The notes: generated by a model not told the origin, from the sequence alone. DNA of 63,615 nucleotides from Myxococcales bacterium UBA5297 (GCA_002408385.1 DHSB01000004.1:1-63615), one strand, 5' to 3'. Positions 31,539 to 41,269 are shown, counted from the stretch's first letter. Made by a program: numbers and translations.

Positions 31539-33833
31539 TCACTCCAGGGGAAGCGTGAACGAGAACGTGCTTCCCTTGTCGGGCTCCGACTCGACGTCGA
31601 TGTGGCCGCCGTGCGCCTCGACGATTCCCTTGGTGATGAAGAGCCCGAGGCCGACCCCGCGAACCCCGGGCCGCTCGCGGAAGAGGCGCGAGTAGGGCTG
31701 GAACAGCAGCGGAATGGCGTCCGAGGCGATGCCTATCCCCTGGTCGCTCACCTTCACGAGCGCTTCGCCGCCTCTGCGCGACACCTCCACGCGTACCTCG
31801 CCGCCGCCGGGCGAGTACTTGATGGCGTTGTTGACGAGGTTGGTGAGCGCCTGCTCGATGCGGTCGGCGTCCCACTTGCCGTTGAGCAGCGCCTCGGGCG
31901 CTTCGAAGACCAGCCGATGGCGCGTCGAGGTCGCCCGCTGCTCGTCGACGACTCCGCGGGCCAGCTCGACGAGCTCGGCCGGGCCCTTCTCTATCGAGAA
32001 CCTGCCGCCTTCGATGCGCGAGAAGTCGAGCAGGTCGGCGACGAGCCGGTCGAGCTTGCGCACCTGCTCGGCGAGGGTGGAGAGGATGCGCTCGCGCCTC
32101 TCGGGCGTTGGCGGCTCGCGCTGGCCGAGGAGCTTGAGATAGCCCTGGATGACGCCCATCGGCCCGCGCAGCTCGTGGGCGACCACGGCGATGAACTGCT
32201 CGCGGCGGCGCCGCTCCTCCTCGAGCTGCTCGGTGCGCCGCAGCGTCTCCTCGTAGAGCCGGGCATTCTCGATGGCGCTGCCGCACAGATCGGCGACGCG
32301 GGCCGCGGTGTCCAGGTCCTCGGGTGAGAACTCCCGGACGTCGAGGAGCCCGAAGACCATCACGCCGACAGGCCTGCCGGCCGCCACCAGCGGGACCGCG
32401 AGCCGGGACGGCTCGCGTGGCGCGCCCCTCGCCAGCAGCGGCGTCTTCTCGCCGTGGTCTTGGATCACCACGAGCTCGTTACGGGCGAAGGCCTGGGCGG
32501 TCAGGAGGGGCGCGCCGAAGGGGACGAAGCGAAGCTGTGCGACTCTCTCGGCGCTCAGGTTGCGGTGGGCGGCGAGCGCCAGTCCGCCACGCGCCTCGTC
32601 GGCGAGCGACAGGCTCACCGAGTTGGCCCCCAGGACCTCGAGGGTTTGCTCGAGCACCGTCTCGATGATGGTGTCGAGCTCGAGCCGTTGGCTGAGCGCC
32701 TGGGCGACCGCCGCGAGGGCCGCGCGTTGGCGCGCTCGCTGCCGCTGCTTGGTCACGTCGCGAAAGGCGCAGACCGCCTGTCGGATCTCGCCCCTCTCGT
32801 CGATGACCGGCTGCGCGCTCGCCTGCAACAGCACGAGGCTGCCGTCCTGCCTGCGCAGGCGGACGTCGACGAGCGAGACTCTCTCGCCGCGCAGCGCCCG
32901 CAGCGGCGGCCAGTCCTGAAGCGCGAGAAGCCGGCCGTCGGGGTGGCGGAAGTCGAGGCGGTCCGCGTAGGCGGCTATCGGACCGAGGGCTTCAGCCGGG
33001 CTTGCGAAACCGAGCTGCTCGGCGAGCGCCTCGTTGGCCTCGATCACCGCGCCGCGGCGGTCGAGCACCATCAGCCCGTCGGGAGCGGCGGCGAGGATGG
33101 TCGCGGCCTCGCGGGCGCGGGCGCTGGCCTCCTCGCGCGCGACTCTTTCGCGCTCGAGCAAGGCGAGGCGCTCCTCTTCGACCCGCTTGCGCTCGGAGAT
33201 GTCGCGCACCACGGCGAGCAGGCGGTCTTTGCCGCCGATCTCGGTGCGCTTGAGACTGACCTCGACCCAGAACGGCCCGCCGCTCTTGCCTGCCGCCAGC
33301 CACTCGAACACCTGCGGCTCGCCCAGACTCGCGGCACGGATGCGCTCGAGCGCCTTGGCCTGCGTGAACTCGCCCGCGCTCAGGTCCTCGATGCTCAGCG
33401 CGAGCGCCTCGTCATGCGTGTAGCCGTACAGCTCGGACATCTTCGCGTTGATTTCGAGGACGCGGCCCGACTCGGGGTCGTGGACGAAGACCGCGTCGCT
33501 CAGCGCTTCGAAGATGGAGTGATAGTTGGCCTCCGAGCGCCTGAGCGCCTCCTCGGTTTGTTGGCGCCTGCGGACCTGGGCCAGATAGGGCCGGTAGAGC
33601 AGCAGGTAGATCGCGACATACGCGATCGTCACCAGGACCAGGCTGTCGATGGCGCTCACGGCGAGGCGCGATAGCCGCCCGGGCGCGACGCTGAGGACCA
33701 GCATGATCGCCAGCTCGGTGACGAAGATGGCGCCCAGGGTGATGGCGAGCAGGGCGATCAGCCGCCGGCGCGAAGACCGCCGGTCGCCTCTCGCCAGACC
33801 GGACGGCGCAGCGCTCGGCTTCATCGGTGGCAT
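31539..33833 (-). CDS. Membrane sensor histidine kinase with two PAS and a GAF domain
   Basis: About 764 residues from ATG 33833 (33824 is an alternative). Two N-terminal membrane helices (about 25-50 and 60-80) are followed by a PAS domain (about 98-215, with PFWVEVSLKRTEIGG), a second PAS (about 240-365), a GAF domain (about 380-530) and the kinase core. His553 is in the H-box AHELRGPMGV; N-box NLVNNAIKYSPGG, G1 DQGIGI and G2 GVGLGLFITK are intact, so it should autophosphorylate. No response regulator is adjacent, making it an orphan, as most myxobacterial kinases are. It ends 37 bases from the converging GNAT gene. Confidence 0.92.
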   Translation of the reverse strand: MPPMKPSAAPSGLARGDRRSSRRRLIALLAITLGAIFVTELAIMLVLSVAPGRLSRLAVSAIDSLVLVTIAYVAIYLLLYRPYLAQVRRRQQTEEALRRSEANYHSIFEALSDAVFVHDPESGRVLEINAKMSELYGYTHDEALALSIEDLSAGEFTQAKALERIRAASLGEPQVFEWLAAGKSGGPFWVEVSLKRTEIGGKDRLLAVVRDISERKRVEEERLALLERERVAREEASARAREAATILAAAPDGLMVLDRRGAVIEANEALAEQLGFASPAEALGPIAAYADRLDFRHPDGRLLALQDWPPLRALRGERVSLVDVRLRRQDGSLVLLQASAQPVIDERGEIRQAVCAFRDVTKQRQRARQRAALAAVAQALSQRLELDTIIETVLEQTLEVLGANSVSLSLADEARGGLALAAHRNLSAERVAQLRFVPFGAPLLTAQAFARNELVVIQDHGEKTPLLARGAPREPSRLAVPLVAAGRPVGVMVFGLLDVREFSPEDLDTAARVADLCGSAIENARLYEETLRRTEQLEEERRRREQFIAVVAHELRGPMGVIQGYLKLLGQREPPTPERRERILSTLAEQVRKLDRLVADLLDFSRIEGGRFSIEKGPAELVELARGVVDEQRATSTRHRLVFEAPEALLNGKWDADRIEQALTNLVNNAIKYSPGGGEVRVEVSRRGGEALVKVSDQGIGIASDAIPLLFQPYSRLFRERPGVRGVGLGLFITKGIVEAHGGHIDVESEPDKGSTFSFTLPLE

Positions 33834-34017
33834 CAGCTCTTTCGAAAGTATGGGCTCGCCGCTCGAGCGCCCACGGCCGGCGCCCGGGCCTCGCCAGCAT
33901 CGGCCGCCGACGGCGGAGCTCCGGCCGCACATGCGGGCTTCGACGCGACGATCGCCCGTCTGCTTGCCTATTGCGCCGAGCCGCGACTGCGTCACGCGAA
34001 TCCGCGCCCGGGGAGTT

Positions 34018-35415
34018 TCAGGCTGCCAGGCCGCAGCAGCGCTTGTACTTCTTGCCGCTGCCACAACTGCAGCGCGCGTTCCCCGCCAGCCTGGGCGCGA
34101 GGTGGACCGGTTCTCGCTTGCCCGTTCGCTCGTACATGTTGCGCAGGCTGAACCAGGCGTCGACGACCTCCGGCTCCAGCTCCTGCGGGTTGTGCAGTGC
34201 GTCGATGACCACTTCGGGAAGGTAGAGCTCTTCGGGTTTGCGCCTCGCTGCGCCGGTTATCAGCAAGTACAGGTTTCGTAGACCCTCGTCGCCGCGCAGC
34301 GGGACCAGGGTAGTGGCGACCATCGCCACGGCGAGGTCTGCCGGAACCTCCTCCTTGCGCTCAAAGCGGTAGGGCGAGTTGGAGGCGAGCCGGTGCGTCT
34401 GCTGCAGGTAGCTGTCGCGGCCGGCCAAGACGAGCAACTCCTCGCCCATGGTGGCGAGAGCGTCGAGCGTCTGGTCGCGGGTCGCCGGGCCCTTGTTGGC
34501 GGGCGCCAGGGCCTGATCGAAGACCAATTTGCCTATTTCGGCCCGCAGCGCCCGGTGGCGGGCGCTGAGCGCGATGAGCGCGAGGTGGCCTTCGAGGACA
34601 TCGCTCGCGCGCTCTGGATTGTTGAAACGCCGCTTGGCCGCGGCGAGACACGGCTTGCCGACCTTGGCGATGGCCAGGGCGGCGCGCATCCGGATGCCCA
34701 ACTCGCCGAACTCCATCGCCGGCGAGAACAGCCGTCGCGAGTCGGCCAGCCGCGGGCTCGGATCGCCCGCGGCCATCGCCTCCTCGAGCGCGTCGCGTCT
34801 ACCGCTGGCGGCGAGCAGGGCGATGTGGCCCGCCGCCCACATCGCGTCCGAGGTCTTGGTGAGCGCCTTGCGCTGAGAGTGGGTGAGGTGCTGGGGCTCC
34901 CTCTTCGTCAATTCGAGGATCAGCGCCTTGCTGCGGCGGACGCTCTCCTCGATGCCGGCGAGCAGCCACGACAGGCTGCCCGCGAAGGTCGGCTGCAGCG
35001 CCGAGAGCGCCAGGAACTGCTCGCGGCTCAGGAGGCGGCCGCGGAAGAGCATCTTGATGAGCCGCGACTCCTCGCGTCCGCCGGCCATCTTTCGAACCAG
35101 CTCCAGCCGCTCGCGCAGCACCGCGTTCTCGACCGCCAGCGCGTCGAGGTGCGAGCGCGCGATGACCGGCAGGCCGCCGGTGGACATGCCTTCGCCCAGG
35201 CAGGTGACGAAGTGCCCGTCCCGCGCGACGACCAGGTACGGGCCGTCGTCGGCGCCCAGGGAGAGCGCGGCGCGCTCGGCGCCCTCGGGCAACCGGGCGC
35301 GCCCGAGCACGTGCTTGAGCAGACTGCTGTCGCGGTAGAGCGACTTGGCCAATTCGAGGTGCTCTTCGTCCGAGAGCCGCTCGAGCCGGGTCAGGAAGTG
35401 GATGTCGTGTCCCAT
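34018..35415 (-). CDS. SEC-C motif-containing protein, 465 aa
   Basis: Starts at ATG 35415 with GGAGGGGACC. Most of the protein is all-helical and Leu/Ala-rich, like a HEAT-type or other helical-repeat scaffold (for example GIRMRAALAIAKVGKPCLAAAKRRF), with no signal peptide. The last 25 residues form a SEC-C zinc motif, CSCGSGKKYKRCC, of the kind found at the end of SecA and in many regulatory proteins. I do not recognise the main domain. It lies 184 bases upstream of the histidine kinase on the same strand and may be co-transcribed with it. Confidence 0.8.
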   Translation of the reverse strand: MGHDIHFLTRLERLSDEEHLELAKSLYRDSSLLKHVLGRARLPEGAERAALSLGADDGPYLVVARDGHFVTCLGEGMSTGGLPVIARSHLDALAVENAVLRERLELVRKMAGGREESRLIKMLFRGRLLSREQFLALSALQPTFAGSLSWLLAGIEESVRRSKALILELTKREPQHLTHSQRKALTKTSDAMWAAGHIALLAASGRRDALEEAMAAGDPSPRLADSRRLFSPAMEFGELGIRMRAALAIAKVGKPCLAAAKRRFNNPERASDVLEGHLALIALSARHRALRAEIGKLVFDQALAPANKGPATRDQTLDALATMGEELLVLAGRDSYLQQTHRLASNSPYRFERKEEVPADLAVAMVATTLVPLRGDEGLRNLYLLITGAARRKPEELYLPEVVIDALHNPQELEPEVVDAWFSLRNMYERTGKREPVHLAPRLAGNARCSCGSGKKYKRCCGLAA

Positions 35416-36259
35416 GGTCCCCTCCGGAGCGCGGCTCGAAAAGCGAGTCACCCGCGCTGGTGTTCTTGTCCTCGGTGCCTGCCTTCGCGTTGCCTGCCAT
35501 CAGCTCGGGTTCCCTATCCGAGCCCCTCGCCGATGCGGTCCCACCGCTCGTGGACGGCGTCTGGAGCACACGCGGCCGCCGTTGGAGGGCCAGCGCACGG
35601 CCTCTGGAGCACCTGCGGGAGCTGTTTGGTCGACCTTCTGACGATTCGTCGCGACGGTTCCGACCTCTCCGGACGTCGGCTTGCCCCGCCGCCCCGCCAA
35701 CCTGCCCCGAACGGAAAGCACTCCGGCGACTGAGCAGATCACTTCGGCCATCTCGGACCCCCCAGCGCGTGCGGATTCTCGGGGGAGGTGCACGCGGTCT
35801 TCCCCCAGTTGCAGCAGCCCCTGACCCCGCTGAGGGCGACCGGTGTGTCCGGCAGCGCCCCCGGCGGGTGATGATGCCCCCGATGGTGCACCCCGGGAAG
35901 GAAGTGGGAATCAAATGTTTGAGCGTGATGGGGCGCTCAGTCGATTACTCGACATGTGATCGTGCAGAGAGGACGACGGCCGTTCTGATGCCGGCGGCCC
36001 GGGCGCGATCGCGCCGTGGCGGGGAAGGCTCGGCCAGACCGTTGGCCAGGTCGAAGACGGCGCGGATCGTTGACGAAGGTCGCGGGGGTTGCCGGTGCGA
36101 CAAGGAGGAAGCTCACCGCAGCGGACTGCGAGCGCCGGGCGTGTCGAGAGGCCGCGCGGGGTCGAGCCCAACGGCGCGCGGCGCGAGTCGATGCGTGCGT
36201 CGAGCCGGTTGCGAGCGAGAGCCGGTCGTCGGGTCGGAAGCAGGTGGGCCGAGCTGGCC
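35416..36259. other. Large gene-free region, 844 bases
   Basis: The longest stretch without a supported gene. Reading frames cross it in several phases but none has a plausible product; codon bias is weak and the frames are Arg/Pro/Ala-rich, as expected of GC-rich non-coding DNA. TCTGGAGCAC occurs twice (about 35562 and 35603). The region from about 35900 to 35960 is less GC-rich (GGAATCAAATGTTTGAG) and could hold a promoter, but no clear -10/-35 pair is present. A degraded gene is possible. Confidence 0.4.
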
Positions 36260-36832
36260 TCAGAAGCCCCAGAGGATGCGCGCGACCCCGGCGAAGGCGT
36301 TGGTCGGCTTGAAGCCGCGGTTAGGGATGTCGAGGATGCCCTGGTACTCGCCCTGGAGGCCCAAGGCGGTGTTCGACTGGAAGTAGTACTCGAACCCGGC
36401 CACCGGCGCGAGCGCGACGAGGTTGGGGTTGGCCATCGAGTCGGCGCCGAAGAAGCGCAGGTAGGCGATGTTTAGGCCGAGGTAGGGCCGCGCGTCCTCT
36501 TCGCTGAAGAGGTAGCGAAAGCCGATGGCCGGGAAGACGCCCACGGCATTCTTGTCGGTGATCTGGTCCTGGTGGATTCCGGCCACCACGCGGAAGGCGA
36601 GGTCGAAGCCGTCGCCCAGGTAGAGCGTCGACTCGATCCCGAGGACCGGGCCGCCGGCCACCATCAGCGACTTGTTCACCCCGACGTAGCCGGCCTGGAA
36701 CCCGATGGTCTTGTTGGTGAACTGCGCCAGGGCGTTGCCGGCCCAGAGCGTCACCAGGGCGATGAGCGCCGTCCGGGAGAGGGTGGGAGCCAGGGAACCG
36801 CGCCTCGCGACGTGTCTTCGGGTCGAGTCCAT
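36260..36832 (-). CDS. Small outer-membrane beta-barrel protein
   Basis: A 190-residue exported protein. A long signal peptide (about 1-37, ending GNALAQ) precedes about eight amphipathic strands such as TIGFQAGYVGVNKSLMVAG, LAFRVVAGIHQDQI and PYLGLNIAYLRFFG; the C-terminus GVARILWGF ends in Phe, the usual barrel signal. Size fits an eight-stranded OmpW/OmpA-type barrel. Function unknown. It diverges from the Cys-rich TPR lipoprotein gene. Confidence 0.8.
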   Translation of the reverse strand: MDSTRRHVARRGSLAPTLSRTALIALVTLWAGNALAQFTNKTIGFQAGYVGVNKSLMVAGGPVLGIESTLYLGDGFDLAFRVVAGIHQDQITDKNAVGVFPAIGFRYLFSEEDARPYLGLNIAYLRFFGADSMANPNLVALAPVAGFEYYFQSNTALGLQGEYQGILDIPNRGFKPTNAFAGVARILWGF

Positions 36833-36904
36833 GGCCGCCAGTCTAGATCAAGAATCCCTAGTCGTTGAAAGCACTTGGTGGCGGCCGAGCGACCGAGCGC
36901 GGCG

Positions 36905-36933
36905 TTGACCGCACCGGGTGCGCCCCGTAAGAT
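36905..36933 (+). promoter_or_regulatory. Strong promoter giving a nearly leaderless mRNA
   Basis: TTGACC (36905-36910), 17-base spacer, TAAGAT (36928-36933). Transcription should start near 36940, only about four bases before ATG 36944, and there is no ribosome-binding site between (CCCCCGCCTT precedes the ATG). Confidence 0.55.
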
Positions 36934-36943
36934 CCCCCGCCTT

Positions 36944-37999
36944 ATGAGACGCCTCGCCATCGTGCTCGCCACCGCCGCCCTGGGGCTTGCCGCCTGCAAG
37001 ACCGCCGCTCCCGTCCACCCGCTTGCCATCGAGCACAACACCTATGGCACGCAGTACCTGGAGCAGGGTCTGCTCGACAAGGCGCAGCACCGCTTCGAGC
37101 TCGCCCTCGAGTACAACCCGGACTATCCGGAGCCGTACAACAACCTGTGCCTGGTCTGGATCAAGCGCGAGAACTACGGCAAGGCCAAGGACCTGTGCAT
37201 CAAGGCCCTGAGGCTCAACAACGACTTTGCCGAGGCCTACAACAACCTCGGCTACATCTATCTGCAGGAGAAATCGTACGGAAAGGCGCACGACGCCTTC
37301 GTCAACGCGCTCAAGGTCAACCCCGGCTACATCGAGGCCCGCTACAACCTGTGTCTGACGCTGTTGCGGCTCGAGAAGGGCGCCGACGCGCGGGTCTGCT
37401 ACGACAAGGTGATCGAGGTCAACCCGAACGTCGCCGACCCCTACCACGACCTGTGCATGCTCGACATTCTCGAGGGGGGCTTCGCCGACGCGGTGCGCTT
37501 CTGCACCCGCGCAGTCGAGCTCGACCCGCGCTACGTCGGCGCCTTTTTCCATCTCGGGCGCGCCTACCAGGGCGCCGGCAAGCACTGCGAGGCCCAGGAG
37601 GCCTACAAGCAGTGCATCGCCCTCGACGAGAGCCACGCCGAGTGCCGCAACAACCTGAGCAGCGCCGCCCGCCACTGCGCGCTCGCCTCGCCGCACCTCG
37701 ACGAGATCAAGGACCAGGCCGACAACGAGGCCTCGCCCTACTCGATGTACAAGCTGGGCTTGGCCGAGAAGGAAAAGGGCCTGCTGCCCGAGGCCGAGCG
37801 GCACTTCAAGAAGTGCCTGCGCATCGACGGGCGCTTCGGGCTTTGTCACTGCCAGCTCGCCGAGCTCAACCGGCGGCTCGCCAACAACTCGGAGGCCGAC
37901 GCCCACTGCCGCAAGTGCCTCAGCTACACCACCGAGGAGCAGATGAGCGCCGAGCGGGAGATGTGCGCGCGGCTGCTCGAAGAGGAAGCGGAGGAGTAG
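36944..37999 (+). CDS. Cys-rich TPR lipoprotein (possible PilF/Tgl-like)
   Basis: A 351-residue lipoprotein: residues 1-18 are a signal peptide with lipobox GLAAC (Cys18). The mature part is a solenoid of TPR units (YLEQGLLDKAQHRFELALEY, then NNFAEAYNNLGYIYLQ-like repeats). Seventeen Cys residues occur in all, one or two at equivalent places in nearly every repeat, unusual for a TPR protein and suggesting disulfide staples or metal binding in the periplasm. TPR lipoproteins of this kind include pilotins such as PilF/Tgl, which assemble the type IV pilus secretin; that identity is a guess. The probable mRNA is leaderless. The FHA gene follows after 51 bases. Confidence 0.85.
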   Translation: MRRLAIVLATAALGLAACKTAAPVHPLAIEHNTYGTQYLEQGLLDKAQHRFELALEYNPDYPEPYNNLCLVWIKRENYGKAKDLCIKALRLNNDFAEAYNNLGYIYLQEKSYGKAHDAFVNALKVNPGYIEARYNLCLTLLRLEKGADARVCYDKVIEVNPNVADPYHDLCMLDILEGGFADAVRFCTRAVELDPRYVGAFFHLGRAYQGAGKHCEAQEAYKQCIALDESHAECRNNLSSAARHCALASPHLDEIKDQADNEASPYSMYKLGLAEKEKGLLPEAERHFKKCLRIDGRFGLCHCQLAELNRRLANNSEADAHCRKCLSYTTEEQMSAEREMCARLLEEEAEE

Positions 38000-38050
38000 C
38001 TCCCCGGCGGCCCTCGGGGGTGGCCGCCTGTCAGGCAGCGCGCGGACCCC

Positions 38051-39118
38051 ATGCCCATCAGGCTTCTCGTAAAATCCAAGGCTCAGACGGGCAACCGCGC
38101 CTCCGAGGAGGTCGTGCTCAACGAGGAGCAGGTCACCCTCGGGCGCGACAAGAGCTGCAACGTGGTGCTCAACGAGCCGGTCGTCTCGCGCCGCCACGTG
38201 AGCATCGTGCGCGAGGGGGCGCTCTACTTCGTCGAGGACCTGGGCAGCTCCTTCGGCACGCGCATCAACAGCGTGGCCTTGCCGGCCGGCGAGAAGCGCC
38301 TGCTTCGCAACGGCGACGTCATCGCCATCGGGCCTTTCGACGTCAGCTTCGATCGCATCGCCGACATCGGCGCTCCGGGCTCGGACGAGAAGACCTCCTT
38401 CGTCGCCAAGCGGGTCGTCAAGGACGCGCTGCGCAACCTCTCGTCGGGCGACGGGCCGACGCTGCGGGTGATGAATGGCCCGCTCGAGGGCAAGCGTTTC
38501 GAGCTCCACCACGGCCAGGAGCTCGTCGTCGGTCGGGAGGCAGGTGTCGAGCTGGTGCTCGACGACGACCTCGTCTCGCGTCGCCACGCGACCATTCGCC
38601 GCGACTGGACCGGCACCTACCTCGACGACCTCGGCAGCCGCAACGGCGTGCGGGTCAACCGCAAGCGCGTCCAGTCCCAGCCGCTGCACGATCGCGACGA
38701 GATCGAGATCGGCTCGACCCGCATCCTCTACCTCGATCCCTCCGAGGTCCGCGAGGCGCCGGTCATCCCCGACGAGCCGCCCCCGGTGCGCGTGCCCAGC
38801 GAGCCCAAGGAGAGCCCGAAGCCCGTGCCCGAACCGGAGCCGGAGCCCGAACCCGAGCACGCGGCCGAGGAGCAGCACGAGCAACCGGAAGGCGCTGAAG
38901 CGGACGAGCAGGAACAGCAGGGCGACGAGCTGGCCGACGACGACGAGGGGGGCGAGGTGGCCGTGCCTGCGCTGGCTGCCGAGCCGGCTCAGGAGCTCGC
39001 CAGCTTCAAGCAGCGGATGGCCAACGGGGGCTGGAAGAGCCTGATTCCCCTGCTGATCGTCGTCGGCGTCGGGATCTTCGCCCTGGCGATCCTCGCGGTG
39101 ACCTTCTTCGTGATGTAG
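38051..39118 (+). CDS. Double-FHA-domain protein with C-terminal membrane anchor
   Basis: A 355-residue protein. FHA domain 1 (about 5-105) has LGRDKSCNVVLNEPVVSRRH and LGSSFGTRIN; FHA domain 2 (about 138-232) has VVGREAGVELVLDDDLVSRRH and LGSRNGVRVN. Both keep the Arg, Ser and Asn that bind phosphothreonine. An acidic Pro/Glu/Gln-rich region of about 85 residues follows, then a single membrane helix (about 331-352) at the very end. It is probably a tail-anchored protein with cytoplasmic FHA domains that bind phosphorylated partners of Ser/Thr kinases. No kinase is adjacent. Confidence 0.9.
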   Translation: MPIRLLVKSKAQTGNRASEEVVLNEEQVTLGRDKSCNVVLNEPVVSRRHVSIVREGALYFVEDLGSSFGTRINSVALPAGEKRLLRNGDVIAIGPFDVSFDRIADIGAPGSDEKTSFVAKRVVKDALRNLSSGDGPTLRVMNGPLEGKRFELHHGQELVVGREAGVELVLDDDLVSRRHATIRRDWTGTYLDDLGSRNGVRVNRKRVQSQPLHDRDEIEIGSTRILYLDPSEVREAPVIPDEPPPVRVPSEPKESPKPVPEPEPEPEPEHAAEEQHEQPEGAEADEQEQQGDELADDDEGGEVAVPALAAEPAQELASFKQRMANGGWKSLIPLLIVVGVGIFALAILAVTFFVM

Positions 39119-39176
39119 GCAACCACGCGTTGTTACGCCCCCTTGCCGTCCGTAAGTTCCGGGTGGAGGCGGGCGG

Positions 39177-40568
39177 ATGGCGCTGGCGACCTATCTCACC
39201 ATCGGGGCATTCCTGGTCGTACCGGCTGCATCCCACGCAATCCCGCTCTGGCAGGAGGCGAGCGCCGGCGCCCCGGTCGAGAAGGCCTCCTCGCTGCCGG
39301 AGCTGAGCCCCATCGCGACCAAGGCGATGAGCGCGGTCGTCTCCATCTCCACGGTGCAGGCCGCCGAGAGCTCGCAAGAGACGGCCCAGAGCTTCCTCGA
39401 CCCCGAGGACGAGTCGCAAAAAGGGCTCGGCTCGGGCTTCTTCGTCCATCCGGCCGGCTACCTGGTGACCAACGCCCACGTCATCGAGGATGTCACCGGC
39501 GTCAGGGTCAGCCTGAGGATCGACGGGGTGACCCGCGAGTACCCCGCCCGCGTGGTCGGCGCCGACCCGCCGACCGACGTCGCGCTGCTCAAGGTCGAGG
39601 CCGACCGCGACGACTTCCCGATTCTGCCGCTCGGCGACTCGGACGCGCTCGGGGTCGCCGACTGGGTCGTCGCCATCGGCAACCCGTACGGCCTGAGCCA
39701 CTCGGTCACCGTCGGCGTGGTCAGCTACAAGGGCCGCACCGACGTGATGCCCGCCGGGCGCGACGGCTATTACGACTACCTGCAGATCGACGCCTCCATC
39801 AACCCCGGCAACAGCGGCGGCCCCATCCTCAACACCCGGGGCGAGGTGGTGGGCATCGCCAACGCGGTCAACGCGGTCGGCCAGGGCATCGGCTTTGCCA
39901 TCCCCATCAACATGGCCAAGCAGGTGCTGATGCCCCTGCTAACCGAGGGCAAGGTCGCCCGAAGCTGGCTCGGGATAAGCGTCGAGGACCTCAGCCCGCA
40001 AATGCTGCGGGGCCTGGGCCTGCCGCCGACGCTGGCCGGGGTGATGGTCTCCGAGATCGTCCGCGGAGCGCCGGGCGAGCAGGCCGGGCTGAAGGTCGGC
40101 GACGTGATCACCAGCTTCGACGGGGTGCGGGTCAACGACGCGCAGCGGCTGCGCTGGCTGGCGGCGGTCGGAGGGGCGGGGCGGGAGGCCCAGGTCAGCC
40201 TGAACCGGCAGGGGCACGCCGTGCACCTGACCGTCTCGCTCGCTCCGATGCCCAACGACGAGCCACAAGTAAGCTGGGCGCAGCCCGACGACGTCGGCCT
40301 GGTGGTGCGCCGGGTCGACGTGCCCGCAGCGCGCACCGCGGGGCTCGCCCTGCCCATCGGCGCCCAGGTCTCCAGCGTCAAGCAAGGCTCGGCTGCCGAG
40401 GGGGCGGGGCTGAAGAAGGGCGACGTGCTGCTCAAGGTCGACGAGCACACCATCTACGCCCCTGACGCGCTCTCGCAGGCGCTCGCCAAGGTGCGCCGCG
40501 GCGAGACCGTCCGCCTCGTGGTACGCCGCGGGGCCGAGACGCTGTTCATCGCGATGCGCCGGCCCTAA
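39177..40568 (+). CDS. HtrA/DegP-type periplasmic serine protease with two PDZ domains
   Basis: A 463-residue S1C protease. A signal peptide covers about residues 1-21. The catalytic triad is visible: His in VTNAHVIE, Asp in PTDVALLKV and Ser in GNSGGP. The first PDZ (about 265-360) includes AGVMVSEIVRGAPGEQAGLKVGDVI; the second (about 375-463) SVKQGSAAEGAGLKKGDVLLKV. Such proteins degrade or refold misfolded envelope proteins. The mature N-terminus is Ala/Ser-rich. GTGGAGGCGG precedes ATG 39177; 58 bases from the FHA gene, so an operon is possible. Confidence 0.95.
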   Translation: MALATYLTIGAFLVVPAASHAIPLWQEASAGAPVEKASSLPELSPIATKAMSAVVSISTVQAAESSQETAQSFLDPEDESQKGLGSGFFVHPAGYLVTNAHVIEDVTGVRVSLRIDGVTREYPARVVGADPPTDVALLKVEADRDDFPILPLGDSDALGVADWVVAIGNPYGLSHSVTVGVVSYKGRTDVMPAGRDGYYDYLQIDASINPGNSGGPILNTRGEVVGIANAVNAVGQGIGFAIPINMAKQVLMPLLTEGKVARSWLGISVEDLSPQMLRGLGLPPTLAGVMVSEIVRGAPGEQAGLKVGDVITSFDGVRVNDAQRLRWLAAVGGAGREAQVSLNRQGHAVHLTVSLAPMPNDEPQVSWAQPDDVGLVVRRVDVPAARTAGLALPIGAQVSSVKQGSAAEGAGLKKGDVLLKVDEHTIYAPDALSQALAKVRRGETVRLVVRRGAETLFIAMRRP

Positions 40569-40670
40569 ACAAAGGCCCCGCGGCTGCCGCCCTGTCGGCC
40601 CGCCCCCTTTGCTCTCGCGAGAGGCCCGACCCCGCGGCTTGCACCGGGGGCGAGGGGGCATTGTTTCTGG

Positions 40671-40694
40671 TTGAAACCGACCCCCTCCGTCGGT
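40671..40694 (+). promoter_or_regulatory. Inverted repeat in the promoter region of the zinc-finger gene
   Basis: TTGAAA (40671-40676) overlaps the start of the dyad ACCGAC-N7-GTCGGT (40676-40694). The dyad probably marks an operator; no strong -10 is visible at the right distance. Confidence 0.35.
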
Positions 40695-40763
40695 TACTTA
40701 ACCGCTTCCCCCGGGTCGTGCGAAGGGCGCGCGCAGAGGGGCGGGTTTTCAAGGAGAGCAGCC

Positions 40764-41060
40764 GTGGCAGAGACGACCAAGAAGCACAAGGGCACCCAGG
40801 CGAAGAAGTGGAAGCGCGTCGCCAAGGGCAACGGCAAGAAGGCCTGCACCGTCGAGGGTTGCAAGCGCCCCTACCGCGCGAAGGGCTACTGCTTCTTCCA
40901 CTACCAGCACTGGCGCAAGGGCGAGCTGGGCCACGCGCGCTACGACAGTTGCAACCACGAGAAGTGCACCAAGCCGCAGCACAAGGCCGGCCTCTGCGAG
41001 ACCCATTGGAAGGAGAAGATGGGCATCAAGGACGAGCCGCCCGCCGCCGCGGCAGCGTAA
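40764..41060 (+). CDS. Small basic zinc-finger protein (vegetative-protein type)
   Basis: A 98-residue protein from GTG 40764, with AAGGAG at the right distance. The Lys-rich N-terminus (about 1-28) precedes a compact Cys/His region: CTVEGCKRPYRAKGYCFFH, then CNHEKCTKPQHKAGLCETH, two similar CxxxC-N-C-N3-H modules, each able to bind zinc. A tail of Ala follows. Similar small Cys/His proteins are annotated as vegetative protein in myxobacterial genomes; nucleic-acid binding is likely. It is preceded by an inverted repeat. Confidence 0.8.
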   Translation: MAETTKKHKGTQAKKWKRVAKGNGKKACTVEGCKRPYRAKGYCFFHYQHWRKGELGHARYDSCNHEKCTKPQHKAGLCETHWKEKMGIKDEPPAAAAA

Positions 41061-41090
41061 GGCCGGCGAGCACCTGTCTTTGAAGTCGTG

Positions 41091-41116
41091 AGGAGCCGGG
41101 CACCTGCTCGGCTCCT
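41091..41116 (+). terminator. Probable terminator of the zinc-finger gene
   Basis: AGGAGCCG-N10-CGGCTCCT, an 8-bp stem starting 31 bases after the stop, followed by GTCGTATCC with only a weak T-tract. Confidence 0.5.
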
Positions 41117-41269
41117 GTCGTATCCATCGAAGCTCGCGCCGACTTCCCGCGTGCGCGAGCCTGCCGGAGGGCGAGGCTCGCGCTCGTCGTGTGTCCAGGG
41201 TGCGAGCGGCCGCTCGACGGCCGCGGCGGGTCTATTGCGCGAGCCAGGCCACCGGCGGGGCGCGCGCTT

